Assembly: GCA_963801055.1 (NCBI GenBank)
Contig: CAWDDE010000005.1
Location: forward strand, 1 to 64,000
Length of the DNA stretch: 64,000 nucleotides
Reading direction: 5' to 3'
DNA from: DASUPK01 sp963801055
Lineage (GTDB): Bacteria > Actinomycetota > Thermoleophilia > Solirubrobacterales > 70-9
The first letter of the stretch is position 1, and each line of letters starts with the position of its first letter. Shown in pieces: positions 47,258-55,317 of this stretch. Position numbers and translations under genes: made by a program. The notes below the pieces were generated by a model that made no database searches, was not told the origin of the DNA, and saw only the letters and a list, made by a program, of their open reading frames with translations.

Positions 47258-47287
47258 TTGACATACAGCCTGTAGGTCAGTTATACA
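47258..47287 (+). promoter_or_regulatory. Sigma-70 type promoter of the hydrolase gene, flanked by operators
   Basis: TTGACA (47258-47263) and TATACA (47282-47287) with an 18-bp spacer give a near-consensus housekeeping promoter, unusually AT-rich for this window. It lies 49 bp before the hydrolase ATG. Both ends are overlapped by palindromic operator sites. Confidence 0.65.
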
Positions 47288-47299
47288 TACAGCCTGTAT
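47263..47299 (+). promoter_or_regulatory. Pair of palindromic operators ATACAGCCTGTAT
   Basis: Site 1 (47263-47275) is ATACAGCCTGTAG, overlapping the -35. Site 2 (47287-47299) is ATACAGCCTGTAT, a perfect 13-bp palindrome around one C, overlapping the end of the -10. Centres are 24 bp apart. Such paired TACA-N-TGTA sites are typical of TetR-family repression of a neighbouring enzyme gene. No regulator gene is adjacent, so the repressor must be encoded elsewhere. Confidence 0.7.
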
Positions 47300-47335
47300 G
47301 CGAAACTGCGAACCTAGTTCTTGAGGAGGTCCCGA

Positions 47336-48178
47336 ATGAGCGAAGCGAAACTCCCGCAGGGCACGATCGGGTATCGCGAGTCGGGTGAGGGCCCGGCCAT
47401 CATCTTCGTCCACGGGCTGCTCGTCGACGGCCGCCTCTGGCGCAAGGTGACCCCGCTGCTTGAGGATCGGTTCCGCTGCATCGTCCCCGACCTGCCTCTC
47501 GGGTCCCACGTCACGCCGATGAACCCGGACGCGGACCTGTCTCCCCCGGCTCTCGCGCGCCTCATCGCCGATTTGCTCGATGCCCTCGAGCTCGAGAACG
47601 TCGTGCTGGTCGCCAACGACACGGGCGGCGCGATCTCCCAGATCACCGCCGCCAACCACCCGGAAAGGATCGGGCGCCTCGTCCTCACCAACTGCGACGC
47701 CTTCGAGAACTTCCTGCCGCCGGCCTTCCGGCCGCTGCAGTGGGGTGCGCGCGTCCCGGGACTGCTCACTGGGCTCCTGCAGGGCATGCGGTTCGCTCCG
47801 ATGCGGCGCCTCCCGATCGCCTATGGCTGGTTGATCAAGCGCGACTTCGCCGGCGCGCCGACACGCGAGTGGGTCGACCCGTACCTCTCGAATCGCGCGG
47901 TCCGCCGCGACACCGTCAAGATGCTCAAGGGAATCGATCCACGCCACACCCTCGAGGCGGCCGAGAAGCTGCGCCACTTCGAGCGACCGGTGATGCTCGC
48001 CTGGGCCGTGGAGGACCGCTTCTTCAAGCTCTCGTTCGCCGAGAGACTCGCGGCGACGATCCCGGGCGCCAGGCTGGAGAGGATCCAGGATTCCTACACA
48101 TTCGTCTCGGAGGACCAGCCCGAGCGCCTCGCCGAGCTGATCGCTCGCTTTGCCCGAGAGCCCGCATCGGTCGCGTAG
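47336..48178 (+). CDS. Alpha/beta hydrolase
   Basis: A 280-residue alpha/beta-hydrolase with oxyanion region AIIFVHGLLVDGRLWRKVTP, RCIVPDLPLGSHVTPM, and a nucleophile elbow NVVLVANDTGGAISQITAAN, where Asp takes the nucleophile position. Asp nucleophiles occur in haloalkane dehalogenases and epoxide hydrolases. A late acid/His region (AWAVEDRFFKLSFAERLAAT; SYTFVSEDQPERLAELIARF) is weaker, and the usual catalytic His is not obvious (SYTFV). GAGGAGG gives a strong binding site for the ATG at 47336. It is controlled by the operator-flanked promoter upstream. A haloalkane dehalogenase-like role is possible but unproven. Confidence 0.85.
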   Translation: MSEAKLPQGTIGYRESGEGPAIIFVHGLLVDGRLWRKVTPLLEDRFRCIVPDLPLGSHVTPMNPDADLSPPALARLIADLLDALELENVVLVANDTGGAISQITAANHPERIGRLVLTNCDAFENFLPPAFRPLQWGARVPGLLTGLLQGMRFAPMRRLPIAYGWLIKRDFAGAPTREWVDPYLSNRAVRRDTVKMLKGIDPRHTLEAAEKLRHFERPVMLAWAVEDRFFKLSFAERLAATIPGARLERIQDSYTFVSEDQPERLAELIARFAREPASVA

Positions 48179-48668
48179 ATCGGTCGCCGCGGCGGGCAGC
48201 GCCGGTTTCCTGGCGCTCGCCCCCGGGGTCGTTGCGGGGGTGATTCCATACCTGCTCACCGGTTGGCAGATGGAGACCGGCCCCCTTGCGGTTCAAATCG
48301 TAGGCGGGGTCCTGATCGCCCTCGGTGCCACCTTCCTGCTGCACGCCTTCGCCCGCTTCGTAGTTGAGGGGCTCGGGACGCCGGCGCCGGTGGCCCCGAC
48401 CGAGCGCCTGGTGGTGGGTGGCGTCTACCGGTACGTCCGCAATCCGATGTACCTGGCGGTCGGCGCCATGATCGTGGGCCAGGCGCTGCTTCTCGGGCGG
48501 CCCGGCCTGCTCGCCTACGCCGCCGCCTTCGGCGCCGTCGTCTTCTCCTTCGTCCGGCTCTACGAGGAGCCGACGCTCACCGAGCAATTCGGCGCGAGCT
48601 ACGACGCCTACCGGAGCGCGGTGCCGGGTTGGCTGCCCCGGCTCCGCCCCTGGCGGGGCGGGGACTGA
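48150..48668 (+). CDS. Isoprenylcysteine/phospholipid methyltransferase-like membrane protein
   Basis: A 172-residue membrane protein of the ICMT/PEMT class. The conserved C-terminal catalytic region is GVYRYVRNPMYLAVGAMIVG QALL and YEEPTLTEQFGASYDAYRSA VPGWLPRLRP, preceded by hydrophobic helices. TTG 48150, inside the hydrolase 3' end, is the only start giving the full protein; overlap is 29 bp, so co-expression with the hydrolase is likely. Methyl acceptor unknown. Confidence 0.82.
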   Translation: MPESPHRSRRSVAAAGSAGFLALAPGVVAGVIPYLLTGWQMETGPLAVQIVGGVLIALGATFLLHAFARFVVEGLGTPAPVAPTERLVVGGVYRYVRNPMYLAVGAMIVGQALLLGRPGLLAYAAAFGAVVFSFVRLYEEPTLTEQFGASYDAYRSAVPGWLPRLRPWRGGD

Positions 48669-48728
48669 TCCCTCAGCAGCGAAGCTTCCGCTTCAGCCTG
48701 ACGAGCAGACAGCTTCGCCGTGCCGGGA

Positions 48729-48734
48729 TAAATT
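48729..48734 (+). promoter_or_regulatory. Predicted -10 element, leaderless response regulator transcript
   Basis: TAAATT followed by six bases and the GTG at 48741, matching TAnnnT-N6-start. No ribosome-binding site intervenes. Confidence 0.5.
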
Positions 48735-48740
48735 ACGGTC

Positions 48741-49400
48741 GTGTCAGCCAGTGGGGAAGGGCAGGCAGCCGGAGAGAGCATCTCGGTCGTCCTCGCCGAC
48801 GACCACGCCGTCGTTCGCAGCGCCCTGCGCCTGATGCTGGAGCGCGAGCCCGACATCGAGGTCGTCGCCGAGGCGGGCGATGCCGATTCGGCGACGCGCT
48901 ACGTCAGCGGGCACCGTCCCAAGGTCCTGATCCTCGACATCAACATGCCGGGCGGCTCGGGACTGGCCGCGATTCCGTCGATCCGCGAGCAGTCGCCCGA
49001 GACCGAGATCGTCGTGCTCACGATGCAGGACGAGACCGCGTTCGCGCGCGAGGCGCTGCAGGCGGGCGTGCTCGGCTACATCCTCAAGGAGGCGGCCAGC
49101 GAGGAGCTGGTCAAGGCCGTCAAGATGGCCGCGGAGGGCCGCACCTATCTCCAGCCCGAGCTCGGCGCACGGCTGGCAGCTGAGCCGGACGCCTCCACAC
49201 CGGACGATCTCTCCGAGCGCGAGCTCGAGGTGCTCAGGCTGATCGCGCTTGGCCACACCAACAACGAAATCGCCGAACAGCTCTACCTCAGCGTGCGCAC
49301 TGTCGAGTCCCATCGCGCCCACATCCAGCAGAAGCTCGCAATGACGACCCGCTCCGAGCTCGTCCGCTACGCGATCGAGCGGGGGCTCATCGACGTCTAG
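48741..49400 (+). CDS. NarL/FixJ-type response regulator
   Basis: A 219-residue transcription regulator. The receiver domain (about 15-130) has acidic pocket VVLADDHAVVRSAL and phospho-acceptor Asp66 in VLILDINMPGGSG, with Lys in GYILKEAAS. The LuxR-type helix-turn-helix is LSERELEVLRLIALGHTNNE IAEQLYLSVRTVESHRAHIQ QKL. It converges with the histidine kinase gene (4-bp overlap at 49397-49400), its obvious partner. Confidence 0.94.
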   Translation: MSASGEGQAAGESISVVLADDHAVVRSALRLMLEREPDIEVVAEAGDADSATRYVSGHRPKVLILDINMPGGSGLAAIPSIREQSPETEIVVLTMQDETAFAREALQAGVLGYILKEAASEELVKAVKMAAEGRTYLQPELGARLAAEPDASTPDDLSERELEVLRLIALGHTNNEIAEQLYLSVRTVESHRAHIQQKLAMTTRSELVRYAIERGLIDV

Positions 49401-50920
49401 ATTTCGTCGTCACCCGGCGCGTAGAGCGGAATCTGCGCGTGGACGGTCGTCCCCGATGCGCTGGTCGACTCGATCCTCAGCCTGCCGCCAAGCAGCGCCG
49501 CCCGTTCGCGCATTCCGACGAGACCGAATCCCTCCTGAACCAGATTCGGCTCGAAGCCGACGCCGTCGTCGGAGATCTCGATCTCGATCTGGCTGCCCGA
49601 CGTCCGCACCATGAGCTTGGCGTGGTCCGCCATCGAGTGCTTCGAGACGTTGTTGAGGGCTTCCTGCACGAGCCGGTAGACAGCCGTCTCGAGAATCGGC
49701 GGGGGACGCTCCTCCCCCTCGTGAGGCAGCTCGAACTCGCACTCGATCCGCAGGCCCGCGGCCTGCCGATGCTGCTCCGCGAGTGCTTGGAGCGCGGCCT
49801 CCAGACCGATCGTGTCCAGTGATGCCGGGCGCAGCTCGGTGATCAGCCGCCGCAGCTTGACGATCTCGTCGTCTATCTGCTGGACGGCCTCCTGTCCCGT
49901 CTCGTGCAGCTCGTCGGGGGACTCCTCGCGCAGCGCGGAGGAGAGCCGCATCCGGAGCACGGCCAGCGACTGAAGCGTCTCGTCGTGCAGCTCTCGGGCC
50001 CAGCGGCCGCGCTCCTGCTCGGCGGCGTCGATCGTGTTCTGAAGACGCTCCTCCGCCATCGATCTCGCCGTCGCCACGCCCGTGGCCGCGCTGGCCGCGA
50101 ACGCCTCGAGCAGCCGCTGGTGCTCGTCGTCGAAGCGGCCCGGCTCGCCGACCCGGTCGAGCGCGACGACCACGCCGAGCGAGTGCCCCCGGAAGAGAAG
50201 CGGTGCGATGAGGGCGCGCCCGCTCTCCCTGGCGCCCAGGTCCACGCCGGTGAACTTGCCGAGCAAGATCGCCTCGGAGGCCTCCTGCGCTCGAAAGGTG
50301 AGCTTCCCGACCTCGGGGTCGAGCCCTCCAGGGACCGCGGCGGTCGCGGCGACGACGAGCTCGTCCCCCTCGCGCAGCAGAATGATCAACGCCCTGGCCT
50401 CGACGAGTGCACGGCCGCGCTCGACGATCGCTTCGAGGACTCGGCTGAGATCGGTCTCGCCTCCGACCGCGATTGCGACGTCGGTCGCCGCCTGCAGCCT
50501 CCTCACGGCCCTGCGCAGCTCGTCGCGATCGCGGCGCCGGTCCGTGATGTCGCGGATCGCCGCCAGGGCCATCATCCCCGAGTCCGTGGCAACCGCTGAG
50601 AGCGAGATCTCGCACGGAAACTCGCTCCCATCCTTGCGGCGGGCATGCAGATCCAGGCTGGCGCCCGTCGGCCTGGTGCGAGGTGCTTCGAAGTAGCGGT
50701 CGCGGTGCATGATGTGCCCGGGCCGAGAGGCACCGGGCACCAGCATCTCGATCTGACGCCCGATCAGCTCGTGCCGCGGGTATCCGAAGACAGCCTCGGT
50801 GCGCGAGTTGACGAGCCTGATCTCTCCCTCCTCGTCCACCCCGATGACCGCGTCGGGGGCGAATTCGAGGAACTCACGCTCGAGCGCCTGGCTGGGACGG
50901 TCGGGCATCGCGGCGAGCAT
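49397..50920 (-). CDS. Sensor histidine kinase, PAS-GAF-HisKA_3-HATPase
   Basis: A 507-residue soluble NarX/DegS-type kinase. A PAS domain (about 15-125; FAPDAVIGVDEEGEIRLVNS, ending AAIRDITDRRR) is followed by a GAF domain (about 145-288), the HisKA_3 dimerisation box with His312 in RELHDETLQSLAVLR, and the HATPase (AVYRLVQEALNNVSKHSMAD, ISDDGVGFEP, GLVGMRERAALLGG). No membrane helix, so the signal is cytosolic (redox, gas or small molecule). Met5 is an alternative start. It faces the response regulator gene tail to tail. Confidence 0.93.
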   Translation of the reverse strand: MLAAMPDRPSQALEREFLEFAPDAVIGVDEEGEIRLVNSRTEAVFGYPRHELIGRQIEMLVPGASRPGHIMHRDRYFEAPRTRPTGASLDLHARRKDGSEFPCEISLSAVATDSGMMALAAIRDITDRRRDRDELRRAVRRLQAATDVAIAVGGETDLSRVLEAIVERGRALVEARALIILLREGDELVVAATAAVPGGLDPEVGKLTFRAQEASEAILLGKFTGVDLGARESGRALIAPLLFRGHSLGVVVALDRVGEPGRFDDEHQRLLEAFAASAATGVATARSMAEERLQNTIDAAEQERGRWARELHDETLQSLAVLRMRLSSALREESPDELHETGQEAVQQIDDEIVKLRRLITELRPASLDTIGLEAALQALAEQHRQAAGLRIECEFELPHEGEERPPPILETAVYRLVQEALNNVSKHSMADHAKLMVRTSGSQIEIEISDDGVGFEPNLVQEGFGLVGMRERAALLGGRLRIESTSASGTTVHAQIPLYAPGDDEI

Positions 50921-51004
50921 AGATCAGCCCCGGCGCACGGACGACAGTTGCAAACCGTCGCCGCGCGCATACAGCGGCCGCTACCGGGTACCCGCAAGAG
51001 GGTC

Positions 51005-51445
51005 ATGGAGAGGCGGTTGTTCCACTCAGTGACAGGCTGCCTGGCGGCGGGCCTGATCTCGGTCGCGTTGCTGGCCGGATGCGGCGGCGGAGGCTCGGAG
51101 ACGGTGGAACAGCAGACGGCGACTGCGGGCGCACCCGAGGCACCGAACCTCGAGCAGCCGCTCTCCCCCGCCGAGGTCCACGGCCGCGACCTCTTCGTCC
51201 AGCACTGCGGCTCCTGCCACACCTTCGACGCCGCCGGGACCGTCGGTCAGATCGGGCCGAACCTCGACGACATCGCCGTGAACGAGGCAGACGTCCTCCA
51301 CGCGATCAAGACCGGCGGCGGCCGCCATAGCCACGGCGCCGGCGGTCGGACCGGCAACATGCCGCGCAACCTGGTGACCGGTCAGGATGCTCGGGACGTC
51401 GCGGCGTTCGTCTCGGCGAACGCCTCCGGCAGCTCGACTCCGTAG
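51005..51445 (+). CDS. c-type cytochrome lipoprotein
   Basis: A 146-residue exported protein. The signal peptide ends in lipobox LLAGC (CLAAGLISVALLAGC), then a low-complexity linker and a single-heme domain: heme motif CGSCH in LFVQHCGSCHTFDAAGTVGQ IGPNLDDI, with a candidate axial Met in GNMPRNLVTGQDARDVAAFV. It would be anchored outside the membrane as a small electron carrier. It ends 13 bp from the convergent ETF-quinone oxidoreductase gene. The redox partner is unknown. Confidence 0.9.
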   Translation: MERRLFHSVTGCLAAGLISVALLAGCGGGGSETVEQQTATAGAPEAPNLEQPLSPAEVHGRDLFVQHCGSCHTFDAAGTVGQIGPNLDDIAVNEADVLHAIKTGGGRHSHGAGGRTGNMPRNLVTGQDARDVAAFVSANASGSSTP

Positions 51446-51457
51446 CGGACGCCAGGC

Positions 51458-53155
51458 CTAGAGCTCCTGATACAGCGGTCCGTCGCCGCCCTCGGGCAAC
51501 GTCAACCGCCCTCCCTTAGCGGTGATCGCCCCGCACTGCACGCAGTTCGACGGCGTGACGTGGACCTCGACGACCTCAGCCCCGTTCTCGAGCTGCTCCT
51601 CGGGGATCTCATAGACCTGCGCCGGGCACATCGACACCCAGGTCTGGGCGATCTCCCTGGGCACCCGCTCCTGGATGCGGATGTGGTTGGGCGCGTCGTC
51701 TCGGGTGGCGTTGCCGGACTGGAACACCGAGTTGAGCTTGTCGAAGATGTACTTGTTGTCCGGCTTCGGGTAGTTCTTCGCCGCGCCGTCGATCTCCACC
51801 GGCACCTCGGCATCGGGCTCGTTCTTCCAGTGCCCGCCGGGGAAGGCGCCCTTGGTGGCGACCATCAGGCTGCCCATGATCCCGCCGAAGATCAGGCCCT
51901 TCGAGAGCGGCTGGCGCATGTTTCGCGACTGCCACAGGTCCCTCTCGATGATCGAGTCCTTCACGCGGCGCTCGTAGTTCTCGAAGTTAACCGAGTCCTG
52001 TTTGAGCGACTCGACGATCGCCTCGGCCGCATACATGCCGGAGTGCATCGCGTAGTGGATGCCCTTCAGGGTCGGGACGTTGACCATGCCGGCGGCGTCG
52101 CCGCAGATGACCATCCCCGGGCTCGAAAGCCGCTTTGGCATCGACCAGTAGCCGCCCGAGGGGATCGTCTTTGCGCCCCAGGCGACCCGCTTGCCGCCCT
52201 CGAGGATCCTCCTGACGAAGGGGTGGGTCTTGAGCTCCTGCAGGGCGTCGTGGGCGGAGAAGGTGGCGTCGGTGGTGTCCAGGCCGACGACCAGGCCGAT
52301 TGCGACCTTGTCCTCGCCCATCGGGTAGATGAAGCTGCCGCCCGCCTCCTTCCACTTCGGCCGCCAGCGGAGCGGCCAACCGAGCGTGTGGATCACGCGG
52401 TCGAGGGGCTTCTCGACCTCCCAGACCTCCTTGACGCCGAGCTCCCAGCGCTGGGGGTCAGGTCCGCGGAGGTCGAAATAGTCGAGCGCCGCGCCGGTCA
52501 GGTGCGCGAGGGTGCCCTCGGCGAGGACGGTGGCCTTCGCGACCAGGTCCGAGCCGGGCTCGAAGTTGGAGAGCTCCTCCCCGCCCTTGCCCCGGCCCTT
52601 GTCGCCTGAGCGCACGCCGCGCACGATCCGGTCCTCGACCAGCAGCTTGTCGGCGGCGGTCTCGCTGAGGATGTAGACGCCCGCCTCCTCCGCCTTCTCG
52701 CCCAGGAAGCGGCCGAGCCTTGCGATCGAGGTGACGTAGTTGCCGTGGTTCCGGAAGTTCGGCGGCATCGGCTTCAGCGGCACCGCGACCTTCGAGGTCA
52801 GGAAGTAGACCGCGTCCTTGGTGACCTCCTGGAACACAGGCCACTCCGAGGGCTCCAGATCCGGGAAGAGCTCCCGCATCGCGGAGGGCTTCATGTTGGC
52901 CCCGGAGAGGAGATGAGCACCGGGGGTCTTGCCCTTCTCGACTACTGCCACCGGCACCTCGCCCAGCTTCTCGGCGAGCTCCGGCTCGTTCTCGAGCAGC
53001 TGCATCAGCTTGATCGCGCAGGTGAGCCCGGCGGGCCCGCCACCCACGATCGCGACGCCGACCTCGATCTGCTCCTCCTCGTGGTCGGTGATGCCGGTGA
53101 TGAACTCCTCCGCCGGCTTTACGGGCGGCGGGTACTCGAGCGGCTCGACGGGCAC
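51458..53155 (-). CDS. Electron transfer flavoprotein-quinone oxidoreductase
   Basis: Passes electrons from reduced ETF to membrane quinone during acyl-CoA oxidation. 565 residues: FAD motif VAIVGGGPAGLTCAIKLM, GAHLLSGANMKPSAMRELFP, quinone-binding region KTIPSGGYWSMPKRLSSPGM VICGDAAGMVNVPTLKGIHY, and a C-terminal ferredoxin-like domain. In that domain Cys510, Cys538 and Cys541 are present, but the fourth ligand position of the 4Fe-4S cluster is Ile544 (NCVQCGAITAKGG). Last gene of etfB-etfA-ETF-QO, overlapping etfA by one base. Confidence 0.94.
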   Translation of the reverse strand: MPVEPLEYPPPVKPAEEFITGITDHEEEQIEVGVAIVGGGPAGLTCAIKLMQLLENEPELAEKLGEVPVAVVEKGKTPGAHLLSGANMKPSAMRELFPDLEPSEWPVFQEVTKDAVYFLTSKVAVPLKPMPPNFRNHGNYVTSIARLGRFLGEKAEEAGVYILSETAADKLLVEDRIVRGVRSGDKGRGKGGEELSNFEPGSDLVAKATVLAEGTLAHLTGAALDYFDLRGPDPQRWELGVKEVWEVEKPLDRVIHTLGWPLRWRPKWKEAGGSFIYPMGEDKVAIGLVVGLDTTDATFSAHDALQELKTHPFVRRILEGGKRVAWGAKTIPSGGYWSMPKRLSSPGMVICGDAAGMVNVPTLKGIHYAMHSGMYAAEAIVESLKQDSVNFENYERRVKDSIIERDLWQSRNMRQPLSKGLIFGGIMGSLMVATKGAFPGGHWKNEPDAEVPVEIDGAAKNYPKPDNKYIFDKLNSVFQSGNATRDDAPNHIRIQERVPREIAQTWVSMCPAQVYEIPEEQLENGAEVVEVHVTPSNCVQCGAITAKGGRLTLPEGGDGPLYQEL

Positions 53156-54129
53156 TAGGAACCCTTCTTGGCCTTGATCGCCTCGGTCAGCTTGGGGACG
53201 ATCTTGTGCAGGTCGCCCACCACCCCGAGGTCAGAGAACTCGAAGATCGGAGCGTTCTGGTCCTTGTTGATGGCCAGGATGTTCTCCGAGTTCTGCATGC
53301 CGACCTTGTGCTGAATCGCGCCGGAGATCCCAAGCGCCAGATAGAGGTTCGGCGCGACGGTCTTGCCTGTCTGCCCGATCTGGGCCGCATACGGGTACCA
53401 GCCCGCATCGACCACGGCCCGGGTGGCCGCCACAGCGCCGCCCAGCGAATCGGCAAGCTGCTCGGCGAGCTCGAAATTCTCCTTCTTGCCGAGACCGCGA
53501 CCGCCGCCGATCAGGATGTTCGCGTCCTCGATGTTGACGTCAGCGCCGCGCTGCTCGCCGCGGGTCACCATCTTCGCCTTGGTCGACCACTCGGAGAGCT
53601 CGACCTGGACGTCCTCGACCTCGGCCGTCCCCCCGCTCTCCTTCGGGTCGAAGGCGTTGAGCCGCCCGATGATGATCCCGGGCTCGTCGACGTAGCCGAC
53701 GTCGGCGATCTGGGAGTCCTGGAGGATCGGCCTCTCGGCCACCAGCTTGCCGTCCTGGACGTTTACCTGCGTCACCTCCATCGTCACGCCCGCATTGAGA
53801 CGGGCGGTGAGGCCGGCTCCGATCTCGAAGCCCAGCAGTCCGCCGCCGAACAGCGCGTAGGAGAAGTCGTTGTCCGTCATCACCTTCGCCATTGCGTCGA
53901 CGATCGGCTGGGCGAGGCCCTCCGGGGCCTCCTTCGCGCGGTAGACCTTGCTGACGCCGAAGGCGCCGAGCCCGGCCGCAGCCTCGTCGGAGACGTCGCC
54001 GACCACGACGGCCGCGGCCTCGGCGCCGAGCTCGCCCGCGAGCTTGCTCGCCTCGGAGAGGGCGCCCAGGGAGTTCTTGTTGAAGTTGCCCTCGTCGTCA
54101 TGGAGGGCGTAGACGAGGATGCCTCCCAT
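53155..54129 (-). CDS. etfA: Electron transfer flavoprotein alpha subunit
   Basis: FAD-binding subunit of ETF, 324 residues. The N-terminal domain has LVYALHDDEGNFNKNSLGAL. The FAD domain shows the family signature LYLALGISGAIQHKVGMQNS ENILAINKDQNAPIFEFSDL GVVGDLHKIVP and GGGRGLGKKENFELAEQLAD. It accepts electrons from acyl-CoA dehydrogenases and hands them to the ETF-QO encoded next. It follows etfB after a 164-bp gap with a hairpin. Confidence 0.95.
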   Translation of the reverse strand: MGGILVYALHDDEGNFNKNSLGALSEASKLAGELGAEAAAVVVGDVSDEAAAGLGAFGVSKVYRAKEAPEGLAQPIVDAMAKVMTDNDFSYALFGGGLLGFEIGAGLTARLNAGVTMEVTQVNVQDGKLVAERPILQDSQIADVGYVDEPGIIIGRLNAFDPKESGGTAEVEDVQVELSEWSTKAKMVTRGEQRGADVNIEDANILIGGGRGLGKKENFELAEQLADSLGGAVAATRAVVDAGWYPYAAQIGQTGKTVAPNLYLALGISGAIQHKVGMQNSENILAINKDQNAPIFEFSDLGVVGDLHKIVPKLTEAIKAKKGS

Positions 54130-54201
54130 CAGATGACCGCCTTTCGATCAGCGTGTGACTGGGGATTCGCCCGGCCAAGCAGCTCAAGGACGCAGGGCGA
54201 A

Positions 54202-54222
54202 GCCTTTGGTGGTGCCAAAGGC
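54202..54222 (-). repeat. Perfect hairpin in the etfB-etfA intercistronic gap
   Basis: GCCTTTGG (54202-54209) and CCAAAGGC (54215-54222) form an 8-bp perfect stem with a 5-base loop, and near-identical ten-base flanks (AGGACGCAG) occur on both sides. There is no U tract, so it is more likely an mRNA-processing or stability element, or a mobile small repeat, than a terminator. The 54130-54293 gap otherwise shows no gene. Confidence 0.5.
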
Positions 54223-54293
54223 GAGCCCGAGGACGCAGAGATGCGCAGTGCCGGGCGGATCATCCGGGCGCGCGGTGATTGGGAGGCGGTCAT

Positions 54294-55082
54294 CTAGATC
54301 AGCTTCCTTTCCTCGAGCCAGGCGACAATCTTCTCGACCGTCTCGTTCGTGTCCTCGTCCTCGATGATCTCGCCGGCCTCCTTCTGTGGAGGGGGCTTGA
54401 GCTCGAGGACCGCCGTGCGCGAGCCGCTCTCCCCCACCCGGTCGTTCTCGATGCCGACGTCGCCGATCGCCTTTGTGTCGAGCGGCTTCTTCTTCGCGCC
54501 CATGATCGCCTTCAGGCTCGGGTAGCGCGGCTCGTTGATCGCGTCACCGACGCTGATCACGGCCGGCAGCTCGACCTCAACGGTGTCATACCCGTACTCG
54601 GCTTGGCGCTCGCAGGTGAGCTTGCCGTCAGCGACGTCCATCTTGATCACCTGGGTCAGCGACGGCATCTTCAGGTGGTCGGCCACGACCGCGCCGATCG
54701 TGTAGCACTCGCCATCATCGGACTGCTGGCCGAGCAGCACCAGGTCGGGGCTCTCGGCCTCAAGCACCCTGGCGAGCGCGTAGCCGGTGGCGTTGACGTC
54801 CGAGCCGGCCAGGGCGTCGTCCGCGAGGTGGACCGAGCGGTCGGCTCCGAGCGCGACCGCCTTGTGGAGGGCGCGGACGGCGCTCTCCGGGCCCATGGTC
54901 ACGGCGACGATCTCCTCGACGTCGTTGCCGCCCTCCTTGACCTGCATCGCTGCCTCGAGGGCGTGGGTGTCGAACGGGTTGAGGTTCTTCTCGCCTGAGC
55001 GGTCCAGGCGCTTGGTCTCCGGGTCGATCCGCTTGTCGACGGCGGCGTCCGGGACCTCTTTGACGAGCACGCAGATCTTCAA
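54294..55082 (-). CDS. etfB: Electron transfer flavoprotein beta subunit
   Basis: AMP-binding subunit of ETF, 262 residues. It shows KICVLVKEVPDAAVDKRID, NPFDTHALEAAMQVKEGGND, VALGADRSVHLADDALAGSD, LVLLGQQSDDGECYTIGAVV and PRYPSLKAIMGAKKKPLDT, the beta-family signature. The start is TTG 55082, preceded by AGAGGACCCGAAC; the 21 codons upstream do not look like protein. First gene of the etfB-etfA-ETF-QO operon, under the palindrome at 55209. Confidence 0.94.
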   Translation of the reverse strand: MKICVLVKEVPDAAVDKRIDPETKRLDRSGEKNLNPFDTHALEAAMQVKEGGNDVEEIVAVTMGPESAVRALHKAVALGADRSVHLADDALAGSDVNATGYALARVLEAESPDLVLLGQQSDDGECYTIGAVVADHLKMPSLTQVIKMDVADGKLTCERQAEYGYDTVEVELPAVISVGDAINEPRYPSLKAIMGAKKKPLDTKAIGDVGIENDRVGESGSRTAVLELKPPPQKEAGEIIEDEDTNETVEKIVAWLEERKLI

Positions 55083-55208
55083 GTTCGGGTCCTCTCTTTG
55101 AAACGGGGGCTGCTCCGACCGATCACGGGTTGCGCTGGCGCGCACCCTTGCATCTTCGGAGCCCCCTCGCGCGACGCGGCGCGGGATATTAGCGCCTGGC
55201 CAGACTGG

Positions 55209-55224
55209 TTGACTGACCAGTCAA
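55209..55224. promoter_or_regulatory. etfB: Palindromic operator upstream of etfBA
   Basis: TTGACTG (55209-55215) and CAGTCAA (55218-55224) are perfect inverted arms with a 2-bp centre. It lies about 130 bp upstream of etfB, between divergent transcription units' ends. This TTGACTGAC-type palindrome resembles sites of TetR-family repressors of fatty-acid degradation genes, fitting the ETF operon. The regulator is not encoded nearby. Confidence 0.6.
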
Positions 55225-55317
55225 TCGGCCTAGAACCATGCTAGAGACCGGGCTCCCCGGACGCGCCACCTCAATGCGGAGCGACACATACCCGCCCCGC
55301 CGGCATTCGCACCGGCG

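Noticed and set aside
48285..48305. GGTTCAAATC, resembling a tRNA T-loop
   Set aside because: It lies inside the methyltransferase-like gene, and no acceptor stem or CCA partner is present nearby.
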